Assembly (NCBI RefSeq): GCF_028713515.1
Contig: NZ_JAQTOD010000005.1
Span: 36,300 to 100,299 of the forward strand
Length of the DNA: 64,000 nt
Direction of reading: 5' to 3'
Source of the DNA: Sulfurimonas sp.
GTDB taxonomy: Bacteria; Campylobacterota; Campylobacteria; Campylobacterales; Sulfurimonadaceae
Shown here in pieces: positions 11,743-22,343 of this stretch. A model generated the notes under the pieces. The model did not search any database and was not told where the DNA came from. It saw only the letters and a list, made by a program, of their open reading frames with translations. Positions within the stretch are counted from its first letter, which is position 1, and every line of letters starts with the position of its first letter. The position numbers and the translations under genes were made by a program.

Positions 11743-12003
11743 ATGAATTTTCAACCATTAGGTAAAAGAGTTTTAATAAAAAGAATCGAAGAGTCAAACA
11801 CTACGGCTAGCGGTATCATTATTCCTGATAATGCTCAAGAAAAACCGTCAAGAGGTGAAGTTGTGGCAGTTAGTCAAGAGGTAAGTGATATTTCATGCGG
11901 CAATATAGTAGTTTTTGCAAAATATTCAGGCAGTGAAATATCATTGAATGGCGAAAAATTTATAGTAATAAACACGGAAGATGTTTTTGGAATAGTAAAA
12001 TAA
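11743..12003 (+). CDS. groES: Co-chaperonin GroES
   Basis: [41 protein letters not shown]. Confidence 0.95.
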   Translation: MNFQPLGKRVLIKRIEESNTTASGIIIPDNAQEKPSRGEVVAVSQEVSDISCGNIVVFAKYSGSEISLNGEKFIVINTEDVFGIVK

Positions 12004-12139
12004 TTTTTAGAGATTGGCCGATAGGCATAAAGCAGTTCAAAGTTTGGGTTACATTTGCTAGATGTTAAAAAGACGGGGATTTGCTGCTCATTTATGGCGG
12101 CTGTTCTCTTGTAAATAATAATAAAATAAAGGAATCAAT

Positions 12140-13768
12140 ATGTCAAAAGAGATAATATTTTCAGATAATGCAAGAAATGCTCTTGCTCGTGGAGTTGCGA
12201 AATTAACAGATGCCGTTAAAGTAACGATGGGGCCTCGTGGTCGTAATGTTTTAATACAAAAAAGTTACGGGAGTCCGATAATAACAAAAGATGGTGTTAC
12301 TGTTGCTCGTGAGATTGAGCTTAAAGACACGATGGAAAACATGGGTGCTCAGCTTGTAAAGCAGGTTGCTTCAAATACTGCTGATGAGGCAGGAGATGGC
12401 ACAACAACGGCTACTGTTCTAGCAAATGCAATATTTACTGAAGGACTTAGAAATATAACTGCCGGAGCAAATCCAGTTGAGATAAAGCGTGGTATGGATA
12501 AGGCTTGCGAAGCAATCTTAGTGAATCTAAAAGCATCTTCAAAAGCTGTAAATGGTAAACAAGATATAGCACAAGTTGCTTCAATCTCTGCAAACTCTGA
12601 TGAGCAAATTGGAAATATGATTGCAGAAGCTATGGAAAAAGTTGGTCAAGATGGCGTTATAACTGTTGAGGAAGCTAAAGGTATCTCTGATGAGCTTATC
12701 GTTGTTGAGGGTATGCAGTTTGATAGAGGTTATTTGAGTCCATATTTCATAACAAATACAGAAAAGATGGTTGCTGAGATTGATAATCCTTGGGTTTTAC
12801 TCTGCGACAGTAAAGTATCTTCACTCAAAGATCTGCTTCCAGTTTTAGAGCAGGTTCAAAAAACTTCTCGTCCACTTTTGATAATTGCTGAGGATGTTGA
12901 GGGCGAGGCTCTCTCAACTTTGGTTGTAAATAAACTTCGTGGAGTTTTAAATATATCTGCCGTTAAAGCCCCTGGTTTTGGCGATAGAAGAAAGGCGATG
13001 CTTCAAGATATTGCGATTTTAACTGCTGGTGTGGTAATCTCTGAGGAGACGGGGCACACGCTTGAGGGCGCTACAATAGCAATGTTGGGTCAAGCTTCTC
13101 GTATTATTATTGATAAAGATAATACTGTTATAGTAAATGGTGCTGGTTCATCTGAGTCAGTAAAATCAAGAATAGCAGAGATTAAAGTTCAAATAGATGC
13201 AACAAGCAGTGAGTATGACAAAGAGAAACTTCAAGAGCGATTGGCAAAACTTAGCGGTGGTGTGGCTGTTATAAAAGTTGGCGCTGCGACTGAGACTGAG
13301 ATGAAAGAGAGAAAAGATCGCGTTGATGATGCGCTATCAGCTACAAAAGCGGCTGTTGAAGAGGGAATTATTATTGGTGGTGGAGCTGCTCTTGTTCGTG
13401 CTGGCGCCAAAGTTAATCTTGAACTTTCTGGAGACCAGAAGATAGGTTGTGAAATCATTCTTCGTGCCATCAAAGCGCCTATGAAGCAGATTGCGCAGAA
13501 CGCTGGATATGATGCCGGCGTAGTTGTGAATGCGGTTGAGAATGCAACAAGTGCAAATGTAGGTTTTAATGCAGCAACAGGCGAATATGTTGATATGTTT
13601 GAAGCAGGAATCATTGACCCACTAAAAGTTGCTCGTGTTGCTCTTGTGAATGCTACTTCTGTTTCAAGCCTGCTTTTAACAACCGAAGCGGCAATTTTTG
13701 AGATACCTGAAGACAAATCTAAAAATGATATGAATGCTGGAATGCAGGGTATGCCTGGAATGATGTAG
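12140..13768 (+). CDS. groEL: Chaperonin GroEL
   Basis: [36 protein letters not shown]...; C-terminus MQGMPGMM. Confidence 0.98.
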   Translation: MSKEIIFSDNARNALARGVAKLTDAVKVTMGPRGRNVLIQKSYGSPIITKDGVTVAREIELKDTMENMGAQLVKQVASNTADEAGDGTTTATVLANAIFTEGLRNITAGANPVEIKRGMDKACEAILVNLKASSKAVNGKQDIAQVASISANSDEQIGNMIAEAMEKVGQDGVITVEEAKGISDELIVVEGMQFDRGYLSPYFITNTEKMVAEIDNPWVLLCDSKVSSLKDLLPVLEQVQKTSRPLLIIAEDVEGEALSTLVVNKLRGVLNISAVKAPGFGDRRKAMLQDIAILTAGVVISEETGHTLEGATIAMLGQASRIIIDKDNTVIVNGAGSSESVKSRIAEIKVQIDATSSEYDKEKLQERLAKLSGGVAVIKVGAATETEMKERKDRVDDALSATKAAVEEGIIIGGGAALVRAGAKVNLELSGDQKIGCEIILRAIKAPMKQIAQNAGYDAGVVVNAVENATSANVGFNAATGEYVDMFEAGIIDPLKVARVALVNATSVSSLLLTTEAAIFEIPEDKSKNDMNAGMQGMPGMM

Positions 13769-13772
13769 TTTT

Positions 13773-13802
13773 AAGCCACACAAAATGTGGCTTAATTTTT
13801 TT
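13773..13802 (+). terminator. Rho-independent terminator after groEL
   Basis: AAGCCACA-caaaa-TGTGGCTT followed by aattttttt. Confidence 0.85.
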
Positions 13803-14313
13803 ATCTAGCTTCTTTTATAGCTTCAAGAGCCGCTTCATAGTTTGGCTCAGAGGTTACCTCTTTTACAATCTCTTTGTAGACAATGACTCCGCTTCTATCA
13901 ACTACAAAAACAGCTCTTGCGCTTAACCCTTTTAATGCGTTGTCATCCATCAAAACCCCATACGCTCTGCTGACATCTTTATCTATATAATCGCTTGCAA
14001 CAGTTAGATTTTCAATGCCGCTTGTTGTGCAAAATCTCTCTGATGCGAAAGGTAAATCCATTGATATAACTGTTGTTTCGCAAATATCAAGATTGTTTAC
14101 ATCTTCATTAAATCTTCTTGTCTCTGAGGCGCATATATCCGTGTCAAGCGAAGGCAGTGTGATGATGAGTTGAATTTTATCTTTTGCTCCTCCAACAAAA
14201 ACAGCTTTTAAATCAGTTCCAACTGCACTAACAACTGGTGCTTTGTCCCCTACACTGATTGCGTTTCCAGCTAATTTTACTGTCGTGCCTTTAAATAGAG
14301 TTGTTTGCATCAA
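13801..14313 (-). CDS. tpx: Thiol peroxidase
   Basis: TLFKGTTVKLAGNAISVGDKAPVV...LPSLDTDICASETRRFNEDV. Confidence 0.94.
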   Translation of the reverse strand: MMQTTLFKGTTVKLAGNAISVGDKAPVVSAVGTDLKAVFVGGAKDKIQLIITLPSLDTDICASETRRFNEDVNNLDICETTVISMDLPFASERFCTTSGIENLTVASDYIDKDVSRAYGVLMDDNALKGLSARAVFVVDRSGVIVYKEIVKEVTSEPNYEAALEAIKEAR

Positions 14314-14452
14314 TATTCCTTAATTTTTTTTGAATTATATTATACCAAACCAAACCGATTATACAATCTTAAGAATTGGTTTTTAATCTTTGATTAACCT
14401 GCTTCGCCGTTCTTTTTTTGTATAATCTTACAGAAACAGAAAAAGAGAGAAA

Positions 14453-14692
14453 ATGCAAAATCCATTTGAGTCAGGTCACATAAAAAACTACATACTGCTT
14501 TATGTTAGCGTTGTGGTTATTATGATACTTTTTTTTATAGCAAGTACGCTTTTTTATGATGTCTCTAAGGTTGAAAAAAAAGTTTTTAGTATTGAGCAAA
14601 ACAACACAGCAAAGATAGAAAAAAGAGAGCAGGTTATACAAAAAGATGATAACTTAAGTAATAAGCTAAAGCTGTTGGATAAAGCTTACTAG
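14453..14692 (+). CDS. Small single-TM hypothetical protein
   Basis: One TM helix (YILLYVSVVVIMILFFIASTLFY) then charged tail. Confidence 0.55.
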   Translation: MQNPFESGHIKNYILLYVSVVVIMILFFIASTLFYDVSKVEKKVFSIEQNNTAKIEKREQVIQKDDNLSNKLKLLDKAY

Positions 14693-14720
14693 CTCTTACA
14701 ATACCAACAAAGGATAGATT

Positions 14721-14999
14721 ATGAGACAAACTTTTGAGATACTAAATGTTAAGTGTGGTGGATGTGCCAATACCCTTAAAAAAAGTTTGGCTGAGGATTT
14801 TGGAGAGGTTGAGGTTGATTTGGAGTCTGATCCAAGAAAGATTACTCTGGAGGTAAAAGAGAGTGAGATACAAATGCTAAGCCAAAAGCTAAGAGCACTC
14901 GGTTATCCGCTCACTACGGATGAGTTAAGCAAAATAGAAAAATTTACTATGGGTGCAAAAAGTTTTGTCTCGTGTGCTATTGGTAAAATGGACTCGTAG
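14721..14999 (+). CDS. Heavy-metal-associated (HMA/CopZ-like) domain protein
   Basis: FEILNVKCGGCANTLKKSL, CxxC metal site with ferredoxin-like HMA pattern. Confidence 0.75.
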   Translation: MRQTFEILNVKCGGCANTLKKSLAEDFGEVEVDLESDPRKITLEVKESEIQMLSQKLRALGYPLTTDELSKIEKFTMGAKSFVSCAIGKMDS

Positions 15000-15026
15000 T
15001 GAAAATTATATGTTAATTTTTTGCTA

Positions 15027-15422
15027 CTAATTCTCTTTTGTCACTATGTAGAGCTGTTCGTGCTTTAAGCGCTTGAGTATATCCATAACACTCACAAAAT
15101 CTTGAAATTTAGACTCTTTATCGCTTCTTAAAATTACCGTTTGATCTCTTGAGATATCGGAGAGTCTCTTCTCTAGTGCCACTAAATCAACTTTTTCATT
15201 CTGAAAATGAATCTCGCCTTTTGCATCAACATAAATAGTTACCTCTTTTTTGTTTTCTTCTTTTGTGCTGCCTTTTGCGGTTGGTAGATCAACTGGAATG
15301 ATGCCTTGGTTTATGAACGTCGCTGTTGTTAAAACCATAACTAAAAGAACGAGCATAATGTCAATGAACGGAATAACATTTATCTCATCAAATCTTTTTC
15401 GCTGTTTTTTAAATTTCACCAT
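15027..15422 (-). CDS. exbD: ExbD/TolR biopolymer transport protein
   Basis: RFDEINVIPFIDIMLVLLVMVLTTATFINQG. Confidence 0.92.
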   Translation of the reverse strand: MVKFKKQRKRFDEINVIPFIDIMLVLLVMVLTTATFINQGIIPVDLPTAKGSTKEENKKEVTIYVDAKGEIHFQNEKVDLVALEKRLSDISRDQTVILRSDKESKFQDFVSVMDILKRLKHEQLYIVTKEN

Positions 15423-15423
15423 T

Positions 15424-15873
15424 TTAGTTGCTTTTTTTATCTTGAGCTACATCAAAAACTGTGAGTATTTTTTCCACTTTTCGCAGAAGTATAGAGTAAG
15501 CAACGATGGCTGGCATAGCAACAACAAGACCCATGGCGGTGGCTTTTAGAGCAAGAGCTAGGCCTGTCATAATTTTTTTGGCATCAACTGCTCCGGCGTC
15601 ACCCATTGTGTAAAAAGTAAGCATAATTCCAAGAACCGTTCCTAAGAGTCCGACATAGGGAGCATTTGAGCCGATGGTGCTGATGACGCTAATGTTGTCC
15701 GTTAAATCCATCTCGAGAGTGTCTCTGTGTTCATAGTCGCTTGAACGAATGCTTGCATAAAACATCATTCTCTCTATAAAAAGCCAAACCGTGACAACGC
15801 TCATAAGCACTAAAAGCCCCATAACTCCGTAATCAATACCTTTTTCTGCGTAAACTAAAAAATTATCCTGCAT
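15424..15873 (-). CDS. exbB: ExbB/TolQ/MotA proton channel family protein
   Basis: IGSNAPYVGLLGTVLGIMLTFYTMG...ALKATAMGLVVAMPAIVAY. Confidence 0.92.
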   Translation of the reverse strand: MQDNFLVYAEKGIDYGVMGLLVLMSVVTVWLFIERMMFYASIRSSDYEHRDTLEMDLTDNISVISTIGSNAPYVGLLGTVLGIMLTFYTMGDAGAVDAKKIMTGLALALKATAMGLVVAMPAIVAYSILLRKVEKILTVFDVAQDKKSN

Positions 15874-16721
15874 TAACTCTCCTTAAATTTAAGTGTAACT
15901 GTTGTACCAACATTTGGTTTTGATTTGAAGTTCAATAAAATGTCGTTTGTGTCACAAAATCTCTTTACCATGCTAAGTCCAATACCAAAACCTCGTATAT
16001 CTTTATTGTTTTGATAGTAGCTGTCAAAAACACTCAAAAGCTCTACTTCGTCCATCCCGCAACCATAATCTTGTATGGATAGAGTATTTGCCTCTAATTT
16101 TACACTGATTTTATTAACGCTTTGTGAAAATTTGATACCATTGTCAATAAGATTATCTATGACTTTTGATAATCCAATCTTATCGTTTAGTACCTTTGTT
16201 GAGGTTAGATTTAGCTCAAACTCTACTTGAGAGTAGATAGGAGAGAGAAAATCAACTCTGCTTTGAACGAGCTTACAAAGTTGAATCTCCTCGTGAACCA
16301 CACTTGAACTTTGGAGTTTTATCATGTAGTCAAGTTCATTGTAACGCTCTTTTAGCATATCACAAGCACTCTGAATCCGCTGAATCCGCTTCAAATCTTT
16401 TGGGTCATTTAGGCTCTTTTTTATCATCTCTATGTTTGTTGTGATGGTGCTGATTGGAAGATTTAACTCATGAAGAGTCTCTTTTGAGAGGTTTTGCAGG
16501 TTTGTAATATGCTCTAAAAGTGGGTCAACTGATAGCTTGGAGATAATAACTCCAGCAAAAATAACTAGGTTTATTAAAACAAGAAGTAGAACTGGGTAGT
16601 TTTTTGTCTCTAAAACTATCAAAGAGTAGTATAAAATACCCAAAAGTGAAACAGCCGTTAGGGTGTAGTAGATAAAAATATTTATGCGGTGGTTATGAAA
16701 CAAGTTTGTAACCGATTCCAC
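15873..16721 (-). CDS. Sensor histidine kinase
   Basis: LHELNLPISTITTNIEMI (H-box), LIDNGIKFSQ (N-box), GFGIGLSMVKRF (G-box). Confidence 0.9.
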   Translation of the reverse strand: MESVTNLFHNHRINIFIYYTLTAVSLLGILYYSLIVLETKNYPVLLLVLINLVIFAGVIISKLSVDPLLEHITNLQNLSKETLHELNLPISTITTNIEMIKKSLNDPKDLKRIQRIQSACDMLKERYNELDYMIKLQSSSVVHEEIQLCKLVQSRVDFLSPIYSQVEFELNLTSTKVLNDKIGLSKVIDNLIDNGIKFSQSVNKISVKLEANTLSIQDYGCGMDEVELLSVFDSYYQNNKDIRGFGIGLSMVKRFCDTNDILLNFKSKPNVGTTVTLKFKES

Positions 16722-17343
16722 GGATATTTTCTATGTTTATCTCAGGCAGAAGCTGTTTGATGCGGTTGATGTAAACCCTTACTGCTCCATCGCTAGTGCT
16801 TTGTGAACTGCTCCATAGTTCGTTTAAGATAAGCTCTTTTGGTACAGTTTTGCCAGAGTGTTTCATAAGTAGAAGAAGAAGGTCGTACTCTTTTTTAGAG
16901 AGCTCAATCTCCGTATTTTTATATAGAATTCGTTTATGAGTTTCGTCGTGATAAAGTAAGTCTGAGAATCTATTTATCTTATTTGTTCGTTTTAAAATCG
17001 CATTTATGCGAAATATAAGTTCATTTGCATCAAATGGCTTCGTAACAAAATCATCGCCGCCGCTCTCATAGCTCTTTTTTAAAACTTCTTTGTCTTTGTG
17101 GGATGTTAAAAAGATAGTAGGAGTTGTGTCGTTTGATTCTCTTAGCTCTCTTAGGAGGGTTACGCCGTCCACAAGGGGAACGGCTATGTCCAGTAGATAG
17201 AGGTCAAACTTTTGCTCAAATGTTGTATCTAGAGCACTTTGACCATTTGCGCAATGAATAACACCAAAGCCACTCTCTTCTAAAAAATCTACAAGAGTCT
17301 CTGCAAAAAGGACATCATCTTCAAGAAGTAAGATTTTATTCAA
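16693..17343 (-). CDS. OmpR-family response regulator
   Basis: KILLLEDDVLFAETLVDFLEESG...DLYLLDIAVPL...KPFDANELIFRI plus winged-helix. Start probably TTG at 17343 overlapping the pyrC stop. Confidence 0.88.
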   Translation of the reverse strand: MNKILLLEDDVLFAETLVDFLEESGFGVIHCANGQSALDTTFEQKFDLYLLDIAVPLVDGVTLLRELRESNDTTPTIFLTSHKDKEVLKKSYESGGDDFVTKPFDANELIFRINAILKRTNKINRFSDLLYHDETHKRILYKNTEIELSKKEYDLLLLLMKHSGKTVPKELILNELWSSSQSTSDGAVRVYINRIKQLLPEINIENIRGIGYKLVS

Positions 17344-18343
17344 CGCTTTGGATTGCCCAGTTGATGGTTTTTCCAGCGTACATCGGAACAACAGTTCCAT
17401 AGATATTTGGTACAATAAAGTCTCTTTTTTCTAAGATTATCTCTTTGAACTCTGGGCAGATTTTATAGATGCTTTGTGCATTATCGCTCACAAAAGTTTG
17501 AAGATTTTCTAGTTTGTTATGCTTTTCAAAAACATCACATAGTAGTTGAAGAGCGATGGGAGCGCTAAAAACTCCAGCTGCACATCCAGCGGACTCTTTT
17601 TTATCTTGAGGATGAGGCGCTGAATCTGAACCAAACATTACTTTGGGATGAGCGTTTAGTGCTACACTCAGAAGCGCCTCTTTGTCCTCTGGTCGCTTGG
17701 CGATTGGTTTACAGAAGTTATGTGGCATCATCATTCCGCCGACAACATCATCAAGCGTTATGATGAGATGATGAACAGTTATGGTAGCGTAGAGATTTTT
17801 ATACTTATCCAGCATCTCAACAGCCTCTTTTGTCGTGATATGCTCCATAATAATTTTCAAATCAGGAAAGTTTTTAGCCAAAAGTTCATAAACGCTCATA
17901 AACTCTGCTTCTCTATCCATAACAAAACCATCGCTCTCGCCGTGAACGCAAAGAGGAATCCCTAAAATACTCATAGCTTCAAGAGTCTCACGCATCTCCT
18001 CAATATTAAAAGATGAAACGCCTCCTTCAGAATTAGTGGTAATACCAGCTGGATAGAGTTTTATTGCCATAATGTCGTTAGACACGGAAGCTAAAAACTT
18101 TTTATCATAATTTTTGTAAAAGAGTGTCATGTACGGCTCAAAATAGTCATTTGGAATCGTCGCCATAATCCGCTCTTTATAGGCTCTAACATCCTCTAGC
18201 GTCTCAACCGGTGGAACTAAGTTTGGCATAACTATTCCACCGCTAAAACTATAAGCACTTAATGGTGCGACGGTCTCTAGCATCACGCCATCGCGAAGAT
18301 GAAGGTGCATATCTAGAGGCATTAGCAGAGTGTGAGTTTTCAT
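17336..18343 (-). CDS. pyrC: Dihydroorotase
   Basis: LMPLDMHLHLRDGVML; MFGSDSAPHPQDKKES. Confidence 0.95.
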   Translation of the reverse strand: MKTHTLLMPLDMHLHLRDGVMLETVAPLSAYSFSGGIVMPNLVPPVETLEDVRAYKERIMATIPNDYFEPYMTLFYKNYDKKFLASVSNDIMAIKLYPAGITTNSEGGVSSFNIEEMRETLEAMSILGIPLCVHGESDGFVMDREAEFMSVYELLAKNFPDLKIIMEHITTKEAVEMLDKYKNLYATITVHHLIITLDDVVGGMMMPHNFCKPIAKRPEDKEALLSVALNAHPKVMFGSDSAPHPQDKKESAGCAAGVFSAPIALQLLCDVFEKHNKLENLQTFVSDNAQSIYKICPEFKEIILEKRDFIVPNIYGTVVPMYAGKTINWAIQSVE

Positions 18344-19698
18344 AGGGTTTCCTTGGCTTGTAAAATTAGTTTATTTATGGTTTTTTCATAAAGTCCTACA
18401 TCCTCTTGCGAGGTCGATTCAAAGCGAGTTACTAAGATGGGTGTTGTATTGCTAGCTCGCACCAAGCCCCAGCCATTTTCAAAGTTTATACGAACACCAT
18501 CAACAGTTATAATATCTTTTATAGCTGGAAGATAGGCAGGAGGAGCTTTTAAAAGCTCTTTTACTCTATCCATAAGTTTAAACTTCTCTGCTTCGGTTGT
18601 TTTTACTTTTATCTCTTCGGTTGAGAAAACAAGAGGCAGTTTTGCTAGCTCTGCATCCAAATCAATTCCATCATGAACTAACTCTAACATTCTAAGCGTT
18701 GCGTAAATGGCATCATCATAGCCAAAGTAGCGATTTTTGAAAAAGATATGTCCACTAACTTCACAAGCCAAATCTGCGTTTGTCTCTCTCATTTTTACCT
18801 TTAAATTTGAGTGACCAGTTTTATACATAATGGCTTTAGCGCCTCTTTTTTCTAATTCATCATACATAACCTGAGAGCATTTTACCTCTCCGATTACTGT
18901 CGGCTTGTCCATTTTCATAGCGTACAAAAGAGCCATCATATCGCCCTTTATGTTGTTTTTGTGAGTTAAAACTGCGATTCTATCGGCATCACCGTCATAA
19001 GCAAAAGCGATATCGCCATCAGATGCTAAAAGTTTTTTTATATCTTCTAGGTTGTGTTCATCCGATGGGTCTGGATGGTGATTTGGAAATGTACCATCAG
19101 GATTGACAAATAACCCTTTTGCATTGAGTTTTAGAGCACTAAAAATTCTCTCGGTTACAACACCAGCAACGCCGTTTCCGCAATCATAAACAATGCGGGT
19201 CGGCATACTTGCAAGATGGGAAAATTCACTAACTAAAAAATCAACATATTTTGAGAGAGCATCTATTTTAATAACTTCTCTTGGAGCCTTTGGCGGAAAA
19301 TTAATGATATCGCATTCTCTTCCCAGAGCATAAATATCTTCGCCGAAAAATGGAGCTTTGTCAATTGTGATTTTAAAACCGTTGTACTCACTTGGGTTGT
19401 GAGAGCCTGTTATCATGACTGATGCCGATGGAGTAATACCGCTCCATTCCTGATAGTTTGTAAAGTAGTTCACAGGAGTTGGAACCATCCCCATATCCAG
19501 AACTTTCTTGCCACCGGCATTAAGTCCAGAGATAAGGTACTCAAAGAGGATAGGAGAGTGACTTCTTGCATCGTATCCAACCGCAACAAATTCGCCATCT
19601 ATTTTGCCAGCTAACGCATAGCCGATTTTTGTAACACTTTGTTCGTTTAGTTCCTGCTCAAAAATCCCTCGAATATCATACTCTCTGTAAATGCTCAT
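18340..19698 (-). CDS. Phosphomannomutase/phosphoglucomutase
   Basis: VMITGSHNPSEYNGFKIT, FAYDGDADRIAVL, RASNTTPILVTRFES. Confidence 0.93.
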   Translation of the reverse strand: MSIYREYDIRGIFEQELNEQSVTKIGYALAGKIDGEFVAVGYDARSHSPILFEYLISGLNAGGKKVLDMGMVPTPVNYFTNYQEWSGITPSASVMITGSHNPSEYNGFKITIDKAPFFGEDIYALGRECDIINFPPKAPREVIKIDALSKYVDFLVSEFSHLASMPTRIVYDCGNGVAGVVTERIFSALKLNAKGLFVNPDGTFPNHHPDPSDEHNLEDIKKLLASDGDIAFAYDGDADRIAVLTHKNNIKGDMMALLYAMKMDKPTVIGEVKCSQVMYDELEKRGAKAIMYKTGHSNLKVKMRETNADLACEVSGHIFFKNRYFGYDDAIYATLRMLELVHDGIDLDAELAKLPLVFSTEEIKVKTTEAEKFKLMDRVKELLKAPPAYLPAIKDIITVDGVRINFENGWGLVRASNTTPILVTRFESTSQEDVGLYEKTINKLILQAKETL

Positions 19699-19791
19699 AA
19701 TTTATAGCCTTTAAATTTGTTGGTGCAATTTTACAGTAAATCGCATATTATTAAAATATAATGATATTATTTTATAAAAAAGGATAAAAAT

Positions 19792-20436
19792 ATGAGATTG
19801 TCGTTTATATTGACAGTTGCCTTACTTGCTTTTTTTATGAGTGGATGTATGAGCAGAAGTCCACAGGCAAAGAATTCTGGCTTTTTTAAAGATTATAAAT
19901 CGTTTGAGAAACTTGTAGATTTTAACAAAAAATCAGACCATGAGATAGTTCTGAAAAAGAGTGCAAAAGAGTATAAAAATGTTATCGTTTCTGCCGTGCA
20001 GGTAATTTCGACAATTGAGCCAGAACAGCAAACTGCGTTACAGAAAAAACTTTATAAAGAGATAGGCGACTATTTGAATGCGGAGTATAAAAAAAGCATC
20101 CAAAACAGCGGTAAATATAGATTGGTTGAGAAAAGCGATGAGGATACTTTGGTGTTAGAGAGTGCAATTTCTGTTGTTGAGGTTCATCCAGATGATGAAA
20201 AATGGAGTCAATTTTCGCCAGTATCGTTGGGGCTTAGCGTAGTTTCTGCTAATGTTTATATGGATGGCGATGTTAGACTTTTGGGTGAAAAACGGTTAGT
20301 TGATGCTCAAACAAAAGAGGTTATTTCACAAAGCATGAGTGTAATAAAAGATATAAAGATAATACCAAAAGGTGATGAGTTGGAGCTTGAAGATCTTAAA
20401 CCAGCGCTTAATGAGTGGATAATGCACATAAAATAG
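19792..20436 (+). CDS. DUF3313-like lipoprotein
   Basis: Lipobox FFMSGCMS; SGFFKDYKSFEK; domain assignment from memory. Confidence 0.65.
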   Translation: MRLSFILTVALLAFFMSGCMSRSPQAKNSGFFKDYKSFEKLVDFNKKSDHEIVLKKSAKEYKNVIVSAVQVISTIEPEQQTALQKKLYKEIGDYLNAEYKKSIQNSGKYRLVEKSDEDTLVLESAISVVEVHPDDEKWSQFSPVSLGLSVVSANVYMDGDVRLLGEKRLVDAQTKEVISQSMSVIKDIKIIPKGDELELEDLKPALNEWIMHIK

Positions 20437-20447
20437 GCAAATAGAAG

Positions 20448-21188
20448 ATGTCCCTGCAGGTAGGATGGAGATACTTTCCATTTAAGAGCGTTTTTATAGA
20501 TAGCGATGATTTGGTCTTTGGTGGTATAAAGATTGTCCAGCTATCAGATCTGCATTTGACAAAAAAAGTAAGTGTGAAGTACCTTGCAGAGTTAGTTGAA
20601 AAAATAAATGAGCTAGCTCCAGATTTGGTTGTTTTTACTGGCGACATATTGGAAGTCAATGCATTTGGTGTAAAAGAGCAGATAAAGACATTTGCTTCAC
20701 TAAACTCTCCAGCCTATTTTGTTAGCGGAAATCATGACATTATTTATGGGGTAAAACAGCTAGAGGAGCTCATGGAAAAAAGTGGCATCGTCTGTCTAGA
20801 TAATGCCATAGTTACAATAAAAATCAAAGAATTATTGATACAGTTGGTTGGACTAAGTGATAGATATGGTTTTTTAAAAGGTATAAAACGAATGCCAAAA
20901 GAGCTCTTTTTGAAATTAAATCCAGATTTACCGACAATTCTTTTAGCCCATCAACCAAAAGATGTAGAGCATATTGGCTCTTATCGTGTGGATATCCAAC
21001 TAAGCGGACACACACACGGCGGGCAATTTTTCCCATTTACCATTCTTGTAAAACTCTTTCAACCATATTTTTCAGGACTCTATAGATACAATAAAACAAA
21101 CCTATATGTTACAAATGGCTTGGGATATTGGGGTATAAAAGCTAGATATAAAGCCTCAAGTCAAATCCCAGTTTTAACGATTAATTAG
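20448..21188 (+). CDS. Calcineurin-like metallophosphoesterase
   Basis: IVQLSDLHLT, VVFTGDILE, VSGNHDIIYG, QLSGHTHGGQFFPF. Confidence 0.92.
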   Translation: MSLQVGWRYFPFKSVFIDSDDLVFGGIKIVQLSDLHLTKKVSVKYLAELVEKINELAPDLVVFTGDILEVNAFGVKEQIKTFASLNSPAYFVSGNHDIIYGVKQLEELMEKSGIVCLDNAIVTIKIKELLIQLVGLSDRYGFLKGIKRMPKELFLKLNPDLPTILLAHQPKDVEHIGSYRVDIQLSGHTHGGQFFPFTILVKLFQPYFSGLYRYNKTNLYVTNGLGYWGIKARYKASSQIPVLTIN

Positions 21189-21239
21189 CCTACCTCTAAG
21201 CCCCCTTATGTCATAGTTTCACAATAAAAAGGAGTTAAT

Positions 21240-21767
21240 ATGGCGGCAGGTTCTACGATATGCAAGGCGCAACTTAGTATTGCTGATATGGATAGGAACT
21301 ATTATGAGACACATGATGTCACGATAGCACAGCACCCATCAGAGACTGATTTGAGGCTTATGATTCGTCTTGCGGCTTTTGCTCTTAATGCATCCGAGAG
21401 ATTGGTAATTACTAAAGGTATCGGAGGCGATGATGAACCTGAACTGTGGGAGAAAAACTACGGCGGCGAGATAGAGTTGTGGATAGATTTGGGGCAGGTC
21501 GATGAGAAGCGGTTGCGAAAAGCTTGCGGCAGAAGCAAAAAAGTAATCGTTTATACCTACAACACTAACAGCGCAACAGCGTGGTGGAAGCAAAACGCGG
21601 CAACTTTTGCACGATTTAAAAATTTAAGCGTTATCCATTTGCACGCAGAGGGAATCGAAAAACTTTATGAGAGGTCAATGCGTCTTCAGTGCAATATCAG
21701 CGATAAGGAGTTGAGTTTGCATAGTGATAAGGGCGATGTGACGATAACTCAAGAGCAGTGGCAGTAA
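21240..21767 (+). CDS. YaeQ family protein
   Basis: CKAQLSIADMDRNYYETHDVTIAQHPSETDLRLMIRLAAFALNA; ELWIDLGQVDEKRLRKACGRSKKVIVYTY. Confidence 0.93.
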   Translation: MAAGSTICKAQLSIADMDRNYYETHDVTIAQHPSETDLRLMIRLAAFALNASERLVITKGIGGDDEPELWEKNYGGEIELWIDLGQVDEKRLRKACGRSKKVIVYTYNTNSATAWWKQNAATFARFKNLSVIHLHAEGIEKLYERSMRLQCNISDKELSLHSDKGDVTITQEQWQ

Positions 21768-21872
21768 GAGAAAACTCTATCATTTGTGTTTAATTAATAT
21801 TTATGTTGTACAATAAACCAATATACATTGTGTTTATTTTTTAAAAAACAGTTATCAAAAGGAAATAAAAAA

Positions 21873-22343
21873 ATGAAGAAGTTTCTACTAGCTTTATGTT
21901 TAAGTGTTATGGCTCTGAGCGCAGGAGAGCTTGTTGTTGGTTCGCCTCTTGGTGCTTTAAATGAATTTAAGTTTGAGACCCCACAAGGGCGAGAGATGAA
22001 GATCTCTAAAAAACCAAAACTTATTATTGTTGCTTTTGAAAAGGATACCGGAGCGCTTGTAAATGAATTTTTGGCAACGAAAGAGCCATTTTATCTTATG
22101 AAAAATGGCTCCACTTTTATAGCTGATATTCATGAGATGCCGACACTTGTTACAAATATGTTTGCTCTGCCAAAACTAAAAAAGTATAAGCATCTTATCT
22201 ATCTTCATTATGATGAGAAATTTCATAAGGTTGTTCCGAACAAAAAAGATAAAGTAACACTTCTTTTTATAGATGGAGATAAAATTAAGAGCATCTCATA
22301 TATCTCTACAAAACAAGAGTTGCAATCAGCTATTGAAAAATGA
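21873..22343 (+). CDS. Secreted protein, possibly thioredoxin-fold (no CxxC)
   Basis: Signal peptide MKKFLLALCLSVMALSAGE; body resembles redox-fold periplasmic proteins; start at 21873 preferred over 21828. Confidence 0.6.
   Translation: MKKFLLALCLSVMALSAGELVVGSPLGALNEFKFETPQGREMKISKKPKLIIVAFEKDTGALVNEFLATKEPFYLMKNGSTFIADIHEMPTLVTNMFALPKLKKYKHLIYLHYDEKFHKVVPNKKDKVTLLFIDGDKIKSISYISTKQELQSAIEK

Noticed and set aside
13231-13716. 161-aa minus-strand ORF inside groEL
   Set aside because: Low-complexity antisense translation of a conserved gene.
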